Shown here: positions 1 through 9,425 of the stretch, one piece after another
How positions within the stretch are numbered: the stretch's first letter is position 1
How the letters are laid out: each line of letters begins with the position of its first letter
Source of the DNA: Eutrophocola sp965662685
GTDB lineage: Bacteria; Pseudomonadota; Gammaproteobacteria; Pseudomonadales; Pseudohongiellaceae
Length of the DNA: 64,000 nt
Direction of reading: 5' to 3'
Assembly: GCA_965662685.1 (NCBI GenBank)
Contig: CBFIIQ010000007.1
Location: 20,460 to 84,459 of the forward strand
Translations under genes and position numbers: made by a program
The notes under the pieces: model-generated
Told to the model about the DNA's origin: nothing
Databases searched by the model: none
What the model saw: the letters and a program-made list of their open reading frames with translations, nothing else

Positions 1-2
1 GG

Positions 3-1223
3 CACCTGGGTTCTGATGTGGAGAATGGCGCCCATGCCAGAGGCTTCAAGAAAAATTTTGTCTCACTGGACGGTGCCGCACATCTTGGTCCCTGGGATTG
101 GCGTGGTCCGCAAAATGCCAATTACCGTGATGGCGATGAACTGGTTCAGGTAGATGATGACTGGTATACCACCCGGGATTACACGCAGAAAATGATCCAG
201 TACATAGAAGAAGACCGGAATGAGAACAAACCTTTCTTCGCTTACCTTGCCTACACCGCCCCGCACTGGCCACTGCAGGCACCTGCGGATGTCATAGCCC
301 GTTTTAAAGGTAGTTATGATGAAGGCTATGAAACCATTTACCAACGCCGCTTCGCCAACATGCAGGCACTGGGTCATATTCCCGCAGATGCTGAACCCAT
401 GCCGCTGGATGTTTTTACGCCACGCTGGGATGAACAAAGTGACGAAGAAAAAGCCCTCTCTGCCAAACGCATGGAAGTCTATGCTGCCATGGTCAGTGAG
501 CTGGATACCTATGTTGGGGAAGTAATCGCTTACCTGAAAGAAACCGGACAATATGACAATACTTTTATCATGTTCATGTCTGACAATGGTGCTGAATCCA
601 GTCGCCTCGACTTGAGCCCGCGCTTTGAGAATGTCCTCACACCAGAATATTATGACCAGACTGTCGACAATCTCGGCAGCCCCACCTCCTATGTAATGTA
701 TGGCCGAAACTGGGCAACAGTAAGTGAAACGAAATTTCGTCGTCATAAAGCTACTGCTTTTGAAGGCGGGATTCACGTACCGGCATTTGTTCACTACCCA
801 TCAATGATTGATGCTGGCACTCAAGCCGATGGCTTTGGTACTGTTATGGACGTCATGCCCACCTTTCTGGCACTGGCAGGCACCCAGCATCCGGGCACTT
901 CTTTTCAGGGCAGAGACATTCTTCCCGCAAAGGGAAAATCACTTCTGCCGATGATTACCGGGGAAGTCGATGAAGTCCATTCTGAAGAAGAAATCGTAGG
1001 TTGGGAGCTCAATGGCTATCGTGCTGTGCGTCAGGGCGACTGGAAAATTGTATGGGATAGAGCTGCAGGAGACAACGCCCACTGGATGCTTTTCAATTTG
1101 GCAGAAGATCCCAATGAGCAGGTCGATCTGGGCACGGAATTACCAGACAAACTGGCACAAATGATTGATAACTGGGAACTTTACGAAGAAGAAAACGGTT
1201 TAATTTATGTCTACCCGGAATAA
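3..1223 (+). CDS. Sulfatase (arylsulfatase family), 5' end outside the window
   Basis: This is the C-terminal 406 residues of a type I sulfatase, which hydrolyses sulfate esters and is usually exported. The frame is open from base 3 and begins with HLG, the end of the family's GKWHLG motif, so the N-terminal C/S-x-P-x-R active-site segment lies upstream of the window. Visible family marks are APHWPLQAP, the FMSDNGAES metal-site segment and the RRHKATAFEGGIHVP motif with its conserved lysine. The C-terminal part has the usual 'GDWKIVW ... LFNLAEDPNEQ' pattern. The next gene, a formylglycine-generating enzyme, starts 17 nt before this stop, so the sulfatase and its probable activator are translationally coupled. 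The natural substrate cannot be told from this fragment. Confidence 0.93.
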   Translation, partial: HLGSDVENGAHARGFKKNFVSLDGAAHLGPWDWRGPQNANYRDGDELVQVDDDWYTTRDYTQKMIQYIEEDRNENKPFFAYLAYTAPHWPLQAPADVIARFKGSYDEGYETIYQRRFANMQALGHIPADAEPMPLDVFTPRWDEQSDEEKALSAKRMEVYAAMVSELDTYVGEVIAYLKETGQYDNTFIMFMSDNGAESSRLDLSPRFENVLTPEYYDQTVDNLGSPTSYVMYGRNWATVSETKFRRHKATAFEGGIHVPAFVHYPSMIDAGTQADGFGTVMDVMPTFLALAGTQHPGTSFQGRDILPAKGKSLLPMITGEVDEVHSEEEIVGWELNGYRAVRQGDWKIVWDRAAGDNAHWMLFNLAEDPNEQVDLGTELPDKLAQMIDNWELYEEENGLIYVYPE

Positions 1224-2205
1224 AGGATTTTTTATTGGACTGGCAATCGGTGGTGCAGGAATTCTTGCCTTGCTGGGCTGGGGGGCAGCTACTGTCCCGA
1301 AACCGGGCAATGACCTTGGTGTAATATCCCTGCAATGTAATGACATGGCTGTCAGCGATTCGCCCTATCCAGGTATGGTCTGGGTTCCCGGCGGGGATTT
1401 CATCATGGGAGCTGAAGGTACTTATTTTGAAGAAGGACCGGCCTTTGAAACCTCGGTCGCAGGCTTTTGGATGGGTCAGCATGAAGTGACCAATGCAGCG
1501 TTCTCCGAATTTGTCGAAGCCACTGGCTATCTCACCTTGGCGGAACGTGGGATTGAAAATCCTGCTACGGGAGAATTGATTCCCGGTTCTGCAGTTTTTG
1601 CCCCCCATGTCAGTGATGAACCGGTAAACCCGTTTGCCGGCTGGTGGCAATTTATGGCGGATGCCAACTGGCGGCAACCGGAAGGCCCCGGCTCCAGTAT
1701 TGACGACAGGGAAAATCATCCGGTAGTGCACATTGCCTACGAAGATGCGCAGGCCTATGCACAATGGACAGGTCATGCTCTGCCGACAGAGGCCCAATTT
1801 GAATTTGCCGCGCAAAGCAGTCTGCGCCGTGACAAGGAAGGAATATATCAGTCCAATACCTGGCAAGGGCTGTTCCCTTTTCAGCATGATGCACAGGACG
1901 GTTTTGTCGGCACGGCGCCAGCAGGTTGTTACAGCGCCAATGTATTTGGCCTTTATGACCTTATTGGAAATGTCTGGGAGTGGACTGAAACCCCCTGGTT
2001 TTCAAATCATGCCTTTCTCGACAAGGAAAAATATCCGCAAGGCTACGACCCGAACCAACCTGGCGAACCCGTTGCCGTTATCAAGGGAGGCTCTTATCTG
2101 TGCGCGCCCAATTACTGCATGCGTTATCGACCTGAAGCCAGACAGGCACAGGGCAAAGGTCTGGGGACTTCGCACATTGGCTTTCGCACCGTAATCAATC
2201 CCTGA
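1207..2205 (+). CDS. Membrane-anchored formylglycine-generating enzyme family protein
   Basis: This 332-residue protein has an FGE-sulfatase (SUMF1-like) domain from about residue 55 to the end. True FGEs oxidise the active-site Cys of sulfatases to formylglycine. Both redox cysteines typical of aerobic FGE are present, C299 and C304 in GGSYLCAPNYCMRYR, and the 'GNVWEWT' and 'HPVVHIAYEDA' segments are conserved. Many FGE-fold proteins lack these cysteines, so a real maturase is likely. Residues 8-29 form one hydrophobic segment (signal anchor or uncleaved signal), which would place the enzyme outside the cytoplasm. It overlaps the sulfatase by 17 nt, so the two form an enzyme/activator pair. 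Confidence 0.92.
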   Translation: MSTRNKGFFIGLAIGGAGILALLGWGAATVPKPGNDLGVISLQCNDMAVSDSPYPGMVWVPGGDFIMGAEGTYFEEGPAFETSVAGFWMGQHEVTNAAFSEFVEATGYLTLAERGIENPATGELIPGSAVFAPHVSDEPVNPFAGWWQFMADANWRQPEGPGSSIDDRENHPVVHIAYEDAQAYAQWTGHALPTEAQFEFAAQSSLRRDKEGIYQSNTWQGLFPFQHDAQDGFVGTAPAGCYSANVFGLYDLIGNVWEWTETPWFSNHAFLDKEKYPQGYDPNQPGEPVAVIKGGSYLCAPNYCMRYRPEARQAQGKGLGTSHIGFRTVINP

Positions 2206-2350
2206 ACGGACCTTTCCAGCTTGGCATGCCCAGACAACCACGATCAACTGACAATTATTCGCTTCGGGCTTTACCAGGCAGGGCATGACAACTGCTGTGT
2301 AATGATCTGATATGCTCTTCCTATTCACCTGTAACTAACCGGAATGTTGT

Positions 2351-4942
2351 ATGGCTAAGCGTGTTTACCTTTTTAATGAAGGCCACAAGGACGATCAGGA
2401 CCTGCTTGGCGGCAAGGGGGCCAATCTCTGTGAGATGACCAACCTTGGTCTGCCTGTGCCTTTTGGTTTTATTATTACTACAGACACCTGTCGGGAATTT
2501 TTTGCCAACGGCAACAAGCTGCCCAATCGACTGGAGCAGGAATACCGCGTCGCACTGGATCTGGTTGAACAAAAAATGGGGGCGCATTTTGGCGACCCGG
2601 ACAACCCCTTGCTGCTGTCAGTTCGCTCCGGGGCACCGGTATCCATGCCGGGCATGATGGATACAGTACTCAATCTAGGCCTTAATGATGATATCGTCGA
2701 GGGCCTGGCTCGGAAAACCGGTAATCCCCGCTTTGCCTATGACTGCTACCGCCGCTTCATCCAGATGTTTGCCAATGTGGTACTTGGAGCGGACGGGGCA
2801 CAATTTGAGCAGGCAATTGATGATTACAAAAAGACCAATAACAAGTCTCTGGATATCGAAATGCAAGCCGAAGACTGGCAACGGGTTATCGACCATTTCA
2901 AGCAACTGGTGGACCTGCCTCAGGACCCCTTCCGGCAATTGCTGCTGGCGGTTGAAGCGGTATTCCAGTCCTGGCATACACCACGGGCCAACGTCTATCG
3001 GGAGATGAATAATATCCCTGAATCGCTTGGTACCGCCGTGAATATACAGTCTATGGTTTACGGCAACTTCAGTGATGAATCCGGTTCCGGTGTCGCGTTC
3101 ACCCGTAACCCGTCCAACGGCGAGAAACTGTTTTTTGGCGAATTGCTTTTTAATGCTGCTGGCGAGGACGTGGTGTCCGGTATCCGCACACCTTTGCCAA
3201 TCGATGCTCTGAAAGACAGGATGCCCGAGATTTACCAGCAGCTGTTTGATACCCAGTTACTGCTGGAAAATCACTACCGGGATATGCAGGACATTGAGTT
3301 CACTATTCAGGAAGGACGTTTTTATATTCTGCAAACCCGCAGTGGCAAACGCACGGGACGGGCTGCAATCAAGATTGCCGTGGAGATGGTCAGGGAAGGT
3401 TTGATTAGCGACAAGGAGGCCCTGCTCAGAGTATCACCGGAACATGTGGAGGCTTTTCTGCATCCCATGGTGGATCCGCAGAGCAAGAAAGACATCATTG
3501 CCAGCGGCCTGCCGGCCAGTCCCGGTGGCGCTACCGGTGCAGTGGTATTTTCCGCGGACGAAGCCGTGCAGGAAGCCGCCAGCGGTAACAAGGTAATTCT
3601 GGTCAGACGGGAAACCACCCCGGAAGATATCCATGGCATGAAGGTTGCCGAGGGCATCCTCACCGAACTCGGCGGAATGACCTCTCATGCTGCAGTAGTC
3701 GCCAGAGGTATGGGCGTGTGCGCCATTACCGGCTGCAACAAGCTGACAATCGATACGGCAGCCGGCACCGCTACCACTGCCTCTGGCCAGATTATTAAAC
3801 GCGGGGACATCATTACCCTGGACGGCCTGGCCGGTGAAGTCATGCTTGGCGATATTCCAAAAATCGCGGCGTCTTCCAGCGATGATTTCCAGACCCTGCT
3901 GAACTGGGCAGACAAGTATCGCAAACTCAAGGTGCGTGCCAATGCGGAAACACCGGAAGATGCTGCCAGGGCACTTGAATTGGGTGCAGAAGGCATCGGT
4001 CTGTGTCGTACCGAACATATGTTCTTTGCCGCAGAACGCATCGACGTAATGCGTGGCATGATCCTGTCGGAAAACCGCGGGGAACGCGAAGCTTGCCTGG
4101 TTCAGCTGGAAAAATTTCAACATGACGATTTTCTGGAATTATTTCGCATCATGGACGGCAAACCCATCACCATCCGTTTGCTCGATCCCCCGCTACATGA
4201 ATTCCTGCCGCACACGGAAGAAGATATCGTCAAGTTGAGTACCCATATCAACAAACCGCTGAAGCTTATAAAAAGTGCCATCAAGGATCTGGCAGAAGTT
4301 AACCCCATGCTCGGACTGCGCGGTTGCCGTCTGTCCATTGTGCACCCGGAAATCACCGAGATGCAGGTGCGAGCCATCATTAGTGCCGCGCTGGCTGCCA
4401 AGGAACAGGGCTGTCATCCACTGCCGGAAATTATGATCCCGCTGGTGGTGAACGTGCGCGAAATTCGCATGATCAGTGAAATCATCGACCGTGGTATTCA
4501 GTCAGTGATGAAGGAAAAAAGCCTGTCTATTCGTTACAAGATCGGCACTATGATGGAGACTCCCCGTGCCTGCCTGGGTGCCGATCGTCTTGCCAATGAT
4601 GTGGAGTTCATGAGTTTCGGCACCAATGATCTGACGCAAATGACTTATGGTTTTTCCCGTGACGACGCAGCCAAATTTATTCCTGCCTATCTCACCAACA
4701 AACTCATCGAAATGGATCCCTTTGTCTCACTCGATCAACGCGCTATCGGCAAGCTTATGAAAATGGCTATCAAGGATTCAAAACGAAAAAAGAAAGGCAT
4801 CAAATATGGGATTTGCGGAGAACACGGCGGTGACCCACGTTCAATCAAGTATTGTCATAAACTGGGGCTGGATTATGTCAGCTGTAGTCCCTACCGAATC
4901 CCCATTGCCCGTATTGCTGCAGCCCAGGCCAATGTCGAATAA
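2351..4942 (+). CDS. ppdK: Pyruvate, phosphate dikinase
   Basis: This cytoplasmic enzyme interconverts pyruvate + ATP + Pi and PEP + AMP + PPi. At 863 residues it is close to the usual bacterial length. Domains in order are the ATP-grasp nucleotide-binding part (GGKGANLCEMTNLGLPVP at the N-terminus, 'LQTRSGKRTGRA' near 330), the swivelling phosphohistidine domain (GGMTSHAAVVARGMG, catalytic His446) and the PEP/pyruvate TIM barrel (GTNDLTQMTYGFSRDDAAKF, catalytic Cys822 in GICGEHGGDP). It starts at an ATG after a 145-bp gap and is followed by a dehydrogenase gene 20 nt downstream. It is distinct from the two half-dikinase genes at 11490 and 18915. A pyrophosphatase gene at 25345 could pull the reaction toward PEP. 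Confidence 0.97.
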   Translation: MAKRVYLFNEGHKDDQDLLGGKGANLCEMTNLGLPVPFGFIITTDTCREFFANGNKLPNRLEQEYRVALDLVEQKMGAHFGDPDNPLLLSVRSGAPVSMPGMMDTVLNLGLNDDIVEGLARKTGNPRFAYDCYRRFIQMFANVVLGADGAQFEQAIDDYKKTNNKSLDIEMQAEDWQRVIDHFKQLVDLPQDPFRQLLLAVEAVFQSWHTPRANVYREMNNIPESLGTAVNIQSMVYGNFSDESGSGVAFTRNPSNGEKLFFGELLFNAAGEDVVSGIRTPLPIDALKDRMPEIYQQLFDTQLLLENHYRDMQDIEFTIQEGRFYILQTRSGKRTGRAAIKIAVEMVREGLISDKEALLRVSPEHVEAFLHPMVDPQSKKDIIASGLPASPGGATGAVVFSADEAVQEAASGNKVILVRRETTPEDIHGMKVAEGILTELGGMTSHAAVVARGMGVCAITGCNKLTIDTAAGTATTASGQIIKRGDIITLDGLAGEVMLGDIPKIAASSSDDFQTLLNWADKYRKLKVRANAETPEDAARALELGAEGIGLCRTEHMFFAAERIDVMRGMILSENRGEREACLVQLEKFQHDDFLELFRIMDGKPITIRLLDPPLHEFLPHTEEDIVKLSTHINKPLKLIKSAIKDLAEVNPMLGLRGCRLSIVHPEITEMQVRAIISAALAAKEQGCHPLPEIMIPLVVNVREIRMISEIIDRGIQSVMKEKSLSIRYKIGTMMETPRACLGADRLANDVEFMSFGTNDLTQMTYGFSRDDAAKFIPAYLTNKLIEMDPFVSLDQRAIGKLMKMAIKDSKRKKKGIKYGICGEHGGDPRSIKYCHKLGLDYVSCSPYRIPIARIAAAQANVE

Positions 4943-4962
4943 TTAGATAAGGAATTTGGTAA

Positions 4963-5922
4963 ATGCATATCCTGATTACCGGCGCCAATGGCTTTATTGG
5001 CAGACATCTTTGTAATGAATTACTCCTTGCAGGTGGTGAGCTAAAAGCTGACAGACTGACTGTCATGGATCTCAGGCTGGATCAGATTCCTGTCAATCCG
5101 GTCATCAAACCAGTAACAGGCAGCTTCGCCGAAGAGGCATTACTGGCACAGGCCATGGACGAGCCCGTGGATTTGGTTTTTCATCTTGCCAGTGTACCAA
5201 GCGGACTGGCTGAATCAAATTATGCGCTGGGCGTGGACGCCAATATCCATGGCACAATGGCCTTATTCGACAAGCTGAAACAACAGGCAAACAGCCCAAC
5301 AGTAATCTTTGCCAGCTCAATCGCCGTCTACGGAAAACCTGCCGTAGCAGAAGTAAATGATGACACCCTGCCCACCCCCAACCTTAGTTACGGCGCGCAG
5401 AAAGTGATTGGTGAAGTCCTGCTAAATGATTACGTCAGGCGCGATTGGCTTAGAGGTTGCTCGGTTAGACTGCCGGGAATCGTGGCAAGACCACCTGAAT
5501 CCAATGGTGCTGTGTCAATATTTTTCAGCGATCTGATTCGCTGCCTGAGCCGCGGAGAGTCTTTTACCTGTCCGGTTTCAGCCAGTGCCAGAAGCTGGTT
5601 AATGTCGATCACCTGCTGCATTGAAAACCTGCTTCATGCCGTCACGCTGGCAAGAACTGAAAGCGATAATGGTTCACGAGCTGCAGTCACTTATACCTTG
5701 CCTGCTCTGCATGTGACGATTGAAGAGTTGGTTAAAAAAATAGGCGAGTTATTTCCGCAACATGATATGCAGTCATTGATTCACTATGCCCCGGATCCCT
5801 GGGTTGAAGAGAATTTTGGCAGCTATCCGCCGCTAGTACTACCAAAGGCAGAAGCCGCCGGATTTCATCACGATGGCAATCTTGAATCACTGATAGGAAA
5901 TGCTTTGGCAGGTCTTGAGTAA
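4963..5922 (+). CDS. NAD-dependent epimerase/dehydratase, D-erythronate dehydrogenase (DenD)-like
   Basis: This extended short-chain dehydrogenase of 319 residues has the NAD-binding glycine motif GANGFIG at residues 7-13, the FASSIAVYG strand and a Y-G-A-Q-K active-site motif (SYGAQKVIGE). The stretches SYGAQKVIGE, 'SVRLPGIVARP' and 'SARSWLMS' resemble D-erythronate dehydrogenase-type proteins, which oxidise a four-carbon sugar acid. That substrate is an inference from resemblance only. The gene lies 20 nt after ppdK and is probably cotranscribed. It ends 9 bp from the convergent SDR gene. Confidence 0.85.
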   Translation: MHILITGANGFIGRHLCNELLLAGGELKADRLTVMDLRLDQIPVNPVIKPVTGSFAEEALLAQAMDEPVDLVFHLASVPSGLAESNYALGVDANIHGTMALFDKLKQQANSPTVIFASSIAVYGKPAVAEVNDDTLPTPNLSYGAQKVIGEVLLNDYVRRDWLRGCSVRLPGIVARPPESNGAVSIFFSDLIRCLSRGESFTCPVSASARSWLMSITCCIENLLHAVTLARTESDNGSRAAVTYTLPALHVTIEELVKKIGELFPQHDMQSLIHYAPDPWVEENFGSYPPLVLPKAEAAGFHHDGNLESLIGNALAGLE

Positions 5923-5931
5923 ATTCCCAAG

Positions 5932-6774
5932 TTATTCCTGACTGCTTAGCTGACTACTTTTTTCAAAAGCTTCAATGATTTTTGCGTGACGCTTTTCCAC
6001 CAGCTCCCGATCAACAGGATGAGTGATTACGTAAAGCATATTTTGCTCAATTGCTTTCACTACCCAGCGACCAAATTGCAATGGATCGGTTCCCGAGGCC
6101 GCTGCATTTGCTAATTCATGACTATCATTCACCGCCAATGCACCGCCATATTTTTCCGGACGGTTGAGACCGGAATGGGAAAGATTGGTATTGACCACGC
6201 TGGGGCATAATACAGATACCCCGACACCATGGGGCTGCATATCTACTTTCAGGGCTTCAGCCAATCCGATAAGACCATATTTACACATGTTATACATTCC
6301 CTGTCCCCGGCTTGGCTCATAGACTCTCAAGCCACTGATAGAACTGGTAATGACAATGTGGGCGTTATCGGGATTTTCCAGTAAATGAGGCAGACAGGCC
6401 TGAATGACATAGGCAACGCCCTTCATATTCACGTCTATCACCCAGTCCCAATCCGAGACACTGGCTTTTTCCAGAGGCCCCATATTTCCCGAAACCCCTG
6501 CATTGGCGCAGACAATATTAATTGCGCCAAAAAAAGCTTTAGCATCCTCAACGGCCTCACACACCGCTTCCCTGTCAGCGACATCCAGGGGGTATATTTT
6601 TACTTGAGCGCCAAGCTGTTCAAGTTCTTCACGAGCTGTTTCAAGCTTGATCCGATCGATATCAGCAAGAGCAAGCGACATCCCCCGTTCGGCAAAAGCT
6701 TTTGCCATTCCCAGGCCAATACCAGATCCCCCTCCGGTGATAAGCGCAATTTTCCGATTAAAAGTTTTTATAAT
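5932..6774 (-). CDS. Short-chain dehydrogenase/reductase (SDR), probable non-ATG start
   Basis: This is a classical SDR oxidoreductase of about 280 residues with an unknown alcohol or ketone substrate. It has the NAG motif (CANAGVSG), the catalytic Ser region (ITSSISG) and Y-x3-K (YNMCKYG). The first in-frame ATG is at 6708, but the essential cofactor motif TGGGSGIGLG is encoded in frame upstream of it. No ATG, GTG or TTG lies between an in-frame stop and that motif. An AAGGA ribosome-binding site at 6779-6783 sits 4 nt before an ATT codon at 6774, so initiation at ATT (or the next ATA) is proposed. A sequencing error that destroyed an ATG is the alternative. It runs opposite to ppdK and the DenD-like gene. 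Confidence 0.85.
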   Translation of the reverse strand: MIKTFNRKIALITGGGSGIGLGMAKAFAERGMSLALADIDRIKLETAREELEQLGAQVKIYPLDVADREAVCEAVEDAKAFFGAINIVCANAGVSGNMGPLEKASVSDWDWVIDVNMKGVAYVIQACLPHLLENPDNAHIVITSSISGLRVYEPSRGQGMYNMCKYGLIGLAEALKVDMQPHGVGVSVLCPSVVNTNLSHSGLNRPEKYGGALAVNDSHELANAAASGTDPLQFGRWVVKAIEQNMLYVITHPVDRELVEKRHAKIIEAFEKSSQLSSQE

Positions 6775-6851
6775 ATTTTCCTTGCTTGATCAGGGCACAA
6801 CACCCCTAAAAGCACATCTTAAAGTAAATAGTATTCTGGCTGCATAATTGA

Positions 6852-7868
6852 CTATATCAATAAAAATTGAGCCACTCGTTCGACTAACCAGTAGGACGCT
6901 GGAATCCCGATCACATAGGCAGCAATCAGATCTAAACGTTTACGCGTCATTACATCTTTTATGGCATAGTCATTCACCGATAAATTCTGCAACCCCCGAT
7001 TAACCACTATAAACAAAACACTTACCAGAAGAATGAATGCAAGTTGCCCTGCTTCCACCCCAAGATTAAAAAACAACAGGGAAATAACTATTTCATTCTG
7101 CACCAGACCAATCTCGCCCAGGGCACTGGCAAAGCCCAGGCCATGCAACAAGCCAAAGCCAAATGAAATGATAATAGGGTAATGATAAGTCAGACTGTCA
7201 GAGTGTTCGCGACTAATTTCAAACGCCAGAAAAACAATGGACAGCGCGATAACTGCCTCCACCGGCACAATCGGAATGGTGATGAGTCCAAGTGAGGACA
7301 ATGACAATGTAATTGAATGGGCTATGGTAAACCCTGTCACCGTCCACAGTATTCGTTTCAAGGTGCCAGCAATCACCAGCAGTCCCAATACAAATAACAA
7401 ATGATCAAGCCCGCCAATAATGTGTTCAATACCCAGGGCAAGATATTCCCGGGCAATATTACCCCGCGTTGCCTTGACCGGTATATTCCACTCAGGCCTG
7501 GTGGGCGTCAGCATGGCAGTCATATTGTCACCTGCCAAAGTCGTCAGGCGATAAAAAGTCGCCAACGATGGATTATAAAAGGGATAGTCAAGTGTGATCA
7601 AATTGCCGGCAAGGGGTAAATCACAGGAGACAGTACCATTGCTTACGCCTGGGCTACTCACCCTGTTTTGTTCGACGCAGCCTGCTGGCCAGGCAATCAC
7701 CGGTTGATTATTGGCTTCAACAGTATCCGGCACTCTTATAGAAAACTGGTAAGTGGCAGGGAACTGTTCCGTGATGGTGACCACTGCTGGCCGCGCATCA
7801 TGAGCAAACAGCGCAGGAGAGAAAAACACAATAGAACACAGGAAAGTCGAAAAAAAAACCGATCTCAT
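6852..7868 (-). CDS. HupE/UreJ family membrane protein
   Basis: This 338-residue protein has an N-terminal signal peptide (about 1-22, ending FAHDARP), an extracytoplasmic domain of about 110 residues and a C-terminal block of about six to seven membrane helices. Its conserved histidines (IEHIIGGLDHLLF, GFTIAHS, FGLLHGLGFA) are typical of the HupE/UreJ_2 family. Family members are suspected metal permeases, but the substrate of this subgroup is unknown. The start codon lies 2 bp after the stop of the upstream isomerase gene, so the two are cotranscribed. That pairing points to a joint envelope function. Confidence 0.88.
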   Translation of the reverse strand: MRSVFFSTFLCSIVFFSPALFAHDARPAVVTITEQFPATYQFSIRVPDTVEANNQPVIAWPAGCVEQNRVSSPGVSNGTVSCDLPLAGNLITLDYPFYNPSLATFYRLTTLAGDNMTAMLTPTRPEWNIPVKATRGNIAREYLALGIEHIIGGLDHLLFVLGLLVIAGTLKRILWTVTGFTIAHSITLSLSSLGLITIPIVPVEAVIALSIVFLAFEISREHSDSLTYHYPIIISFGFGLLHGLGFASALGEIGLVQNEIVISLLFFNLGVEAGQLAFILLVSVLFIVVNRGLQNLSVNDYAIKDVMTRKRLDLIAAYVIGIPASYWLVERVAQFLLI

Positions 7869-7870
7869 CT

Positions 7871-8761
7871 TTACTGACCCACCTGCAAGTCCAGCCTGAC
7901 CTCATAGCTATCAATGACCTGCTGCTCCGCCTCTCGGCGATTTTGCAGCACAGACTCAAAGCGCCAGTCATCCACCACCCGCTCTCTTATATCTGTTAAT
8001 AATGGAATATAGGGATCGGTTTTACTACGCAGCATGACCAGATGAAAGCCATAACGGGATTCAAAGGGCCCGTACCAGGTCCGTTCAGAAGGAGCCAGCA
8101 CATCAAGCTGGGCGATAAAGTCCCCGGTGAAATTGTTGACGACAAAATCACGGGTACGCTCGACATAATTCTGCAGAAAGGGATAACGATCCCCGTATTG
8201 AGAGGCATCATTAAAGGCAATTTTGCCAATGTCGGCGCTGTTCAACAAACTCAAGGCATCCTGTTGCGCCTGCTCCCGACCACGCTCACCACTGTCAAAG
8301 AATATATGGGTGAAGGTATAGACCGCATCTATCTGATAATCACTTGTTCTTTCATTAAACCAGGTTTCAATAACAGCATCATCCGGGAGCAATGACTGGT
8401 TCACAATATTCTCCAGCAGGAATTCCACCTTCTGTACCAGACGCTGGCGAATAATATAGTCTCCCTGGTCCATCCCCATAGCCAGCGCTTCACGATAGAG
8501 AGCCTCTTCCCGCACAAAGTCTGCAACCAGCTTTTCCAGATCAGTTTCGCTCATGGCCGCAAACTGTTCACTAAACAATTCCGGCTGGAAAGCCTGCGCC
8601 CTGAATTGCATAAAATTCAACAGGGCAAGTCTGTCCACCGAAATCACCTTTTCCTCATTTTCAATATCCGACTGCGTGGGCTCTGACCACTGATAAACAG
8701 CAAAAATAAGTATTCCTGCGACGAAAAAATGAAGTAGAGGTTGCCTGATAAGTTTTGCCAT
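7871..8761 (-). CDS. Membrane-anchored peptidyl-prolyl cis-trans isomerase (parvulin type)
   Basis: This 296-residue protein has one N-terminal membrane segment (LLHFFVAGILIFAVYQW) and then a SurA/PpiC-like helical region with 'VREEALYREALAMGMDQGDYIIRQR'-type spacing. The C-terminal part contains the parvulin signature WYGPFESRYGFHLVML. It probably helps fold exported proteins in the periplasm. The ATG at 8761 is preferred; a TTG six codons upstream (8779) is also possible, and neither has a clear ribosome-binding site. It is coupled to the HupE/UreJ gene 2 bp downstream and diverges from the gene at 8961. Confidence 0.85.
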   Translation of the reverse strand: MAKLIRQPLLHFFVAGILIFAVYQWSEPTQSDIENEEKVISVDRLALLNFMQFRAQAFQPELFSEQFAAMSETDLEKLVADFVREEALYREALAMGMDQGDYIIRQRLVQKVEFLLENIVNQSLLPDDAVIETWFNERTSDYQIDAVYTFTHIFFDSGERGREQAQQDALSLLNSADIGKIAFNDASQYGDRYPFLQNYVERTRDFVVNNFTGDFIAQLDVLAPSERTWYGPFESRYGFHLVMLRSKTDPYIPLLTDIRERVVDDWRFESVLQNRREAEQQVIDSYEVRLDLQVGQ

Positions 8762-8960
8762 AAGTAATTGAATTTGCAAAGTTGAAAAAATACTATAACC
8801 GTTGTTTAGTTAACAAAGTTTAACAGTGGCGTTTTTTTAATAACAGCACGCATCTGATAACCTAGATACCTGACGCAATACTATAAAAACAAGAAACAAA
8901 GAGTCCTGAAAAAACCGGCAATTCTCTTTGTGAAAAATAAAGCGCGCAAGGAAATTATCC

Positions 8961-9425
8961 ATGATTAAGCAATTGAATATTGCCAGAGCCATGCTTGTGT
9001 TTGGTTTCTGTTATGGCTTGACCAGCCTTCTGGCAACCTTTACTCATATCGGTGATCCGGCTTACCTTGTACAAAGTAATTTTGGGGGTGGTCAGGCCCA
9101 TTCCTGGTATCACGCGCTGCGCGAAGCTTGTGGGGATATCGCTACCATTGCCATAGTACTTTATCTTTTTTTCGCCAATAAAAAAGTCCGTCAGCCTCTG
9201 ACATGGTGGATCAGCCTGGTTTTATTGCTGGGATATTATCTTCCTTACTGGATTGGCATGCCTTTTATGGATGAGCTTGGGGCACCCAGTCTGCAGGCAG
9301 AAATTAATCATGTCGTTCAGGCTTTCTTCGCTCTTGCCGGATTATTCTGTGCACGCAGGGCTTTCTTTCATAATTCTGAAGCTATTGTTTCAAAAGAAAA
9401 TACAACTATGACGGGGAATACATAG
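8961..9425 (+). CDS. Small polytopic membrane protein of unknown function
   Basis: I do not recognise this 154-residue protein. It shows about four hydrophobic segments (near residues 8-27, 56-72, 80-97 and 113-131) and a hydrophilic tail. An AAGGAAAT ribosome-binding site precedes the ATG. Its TAG stop is immediately followed by the ATG of the cyclopropane fatty acid synthase gene (no intergenic base), so the two are an operon and the protein may act in membrane-lipid modification. That role is inferred from position only. Confidence 0.75.
   Translation: MIKQLNIARAMLVFGFCYGLTSLLATFTHIGDPAYLVQSNFGGGQAHSWYHALREACGDIATIAIVLYLFFANKKVRQPLTWWISLVLLLGYYLPYWIGMPFMDELGAPSLQAEINHVVQAFFALAGLFCARRAFFHNSEAIVSKENTTMTGNT

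Noticed and set aside
63..794. Long minus-strand open frame opposite the sulfatase
   Set aside because: It is a shadow of the sulfatase coding frame, with no family motifs.
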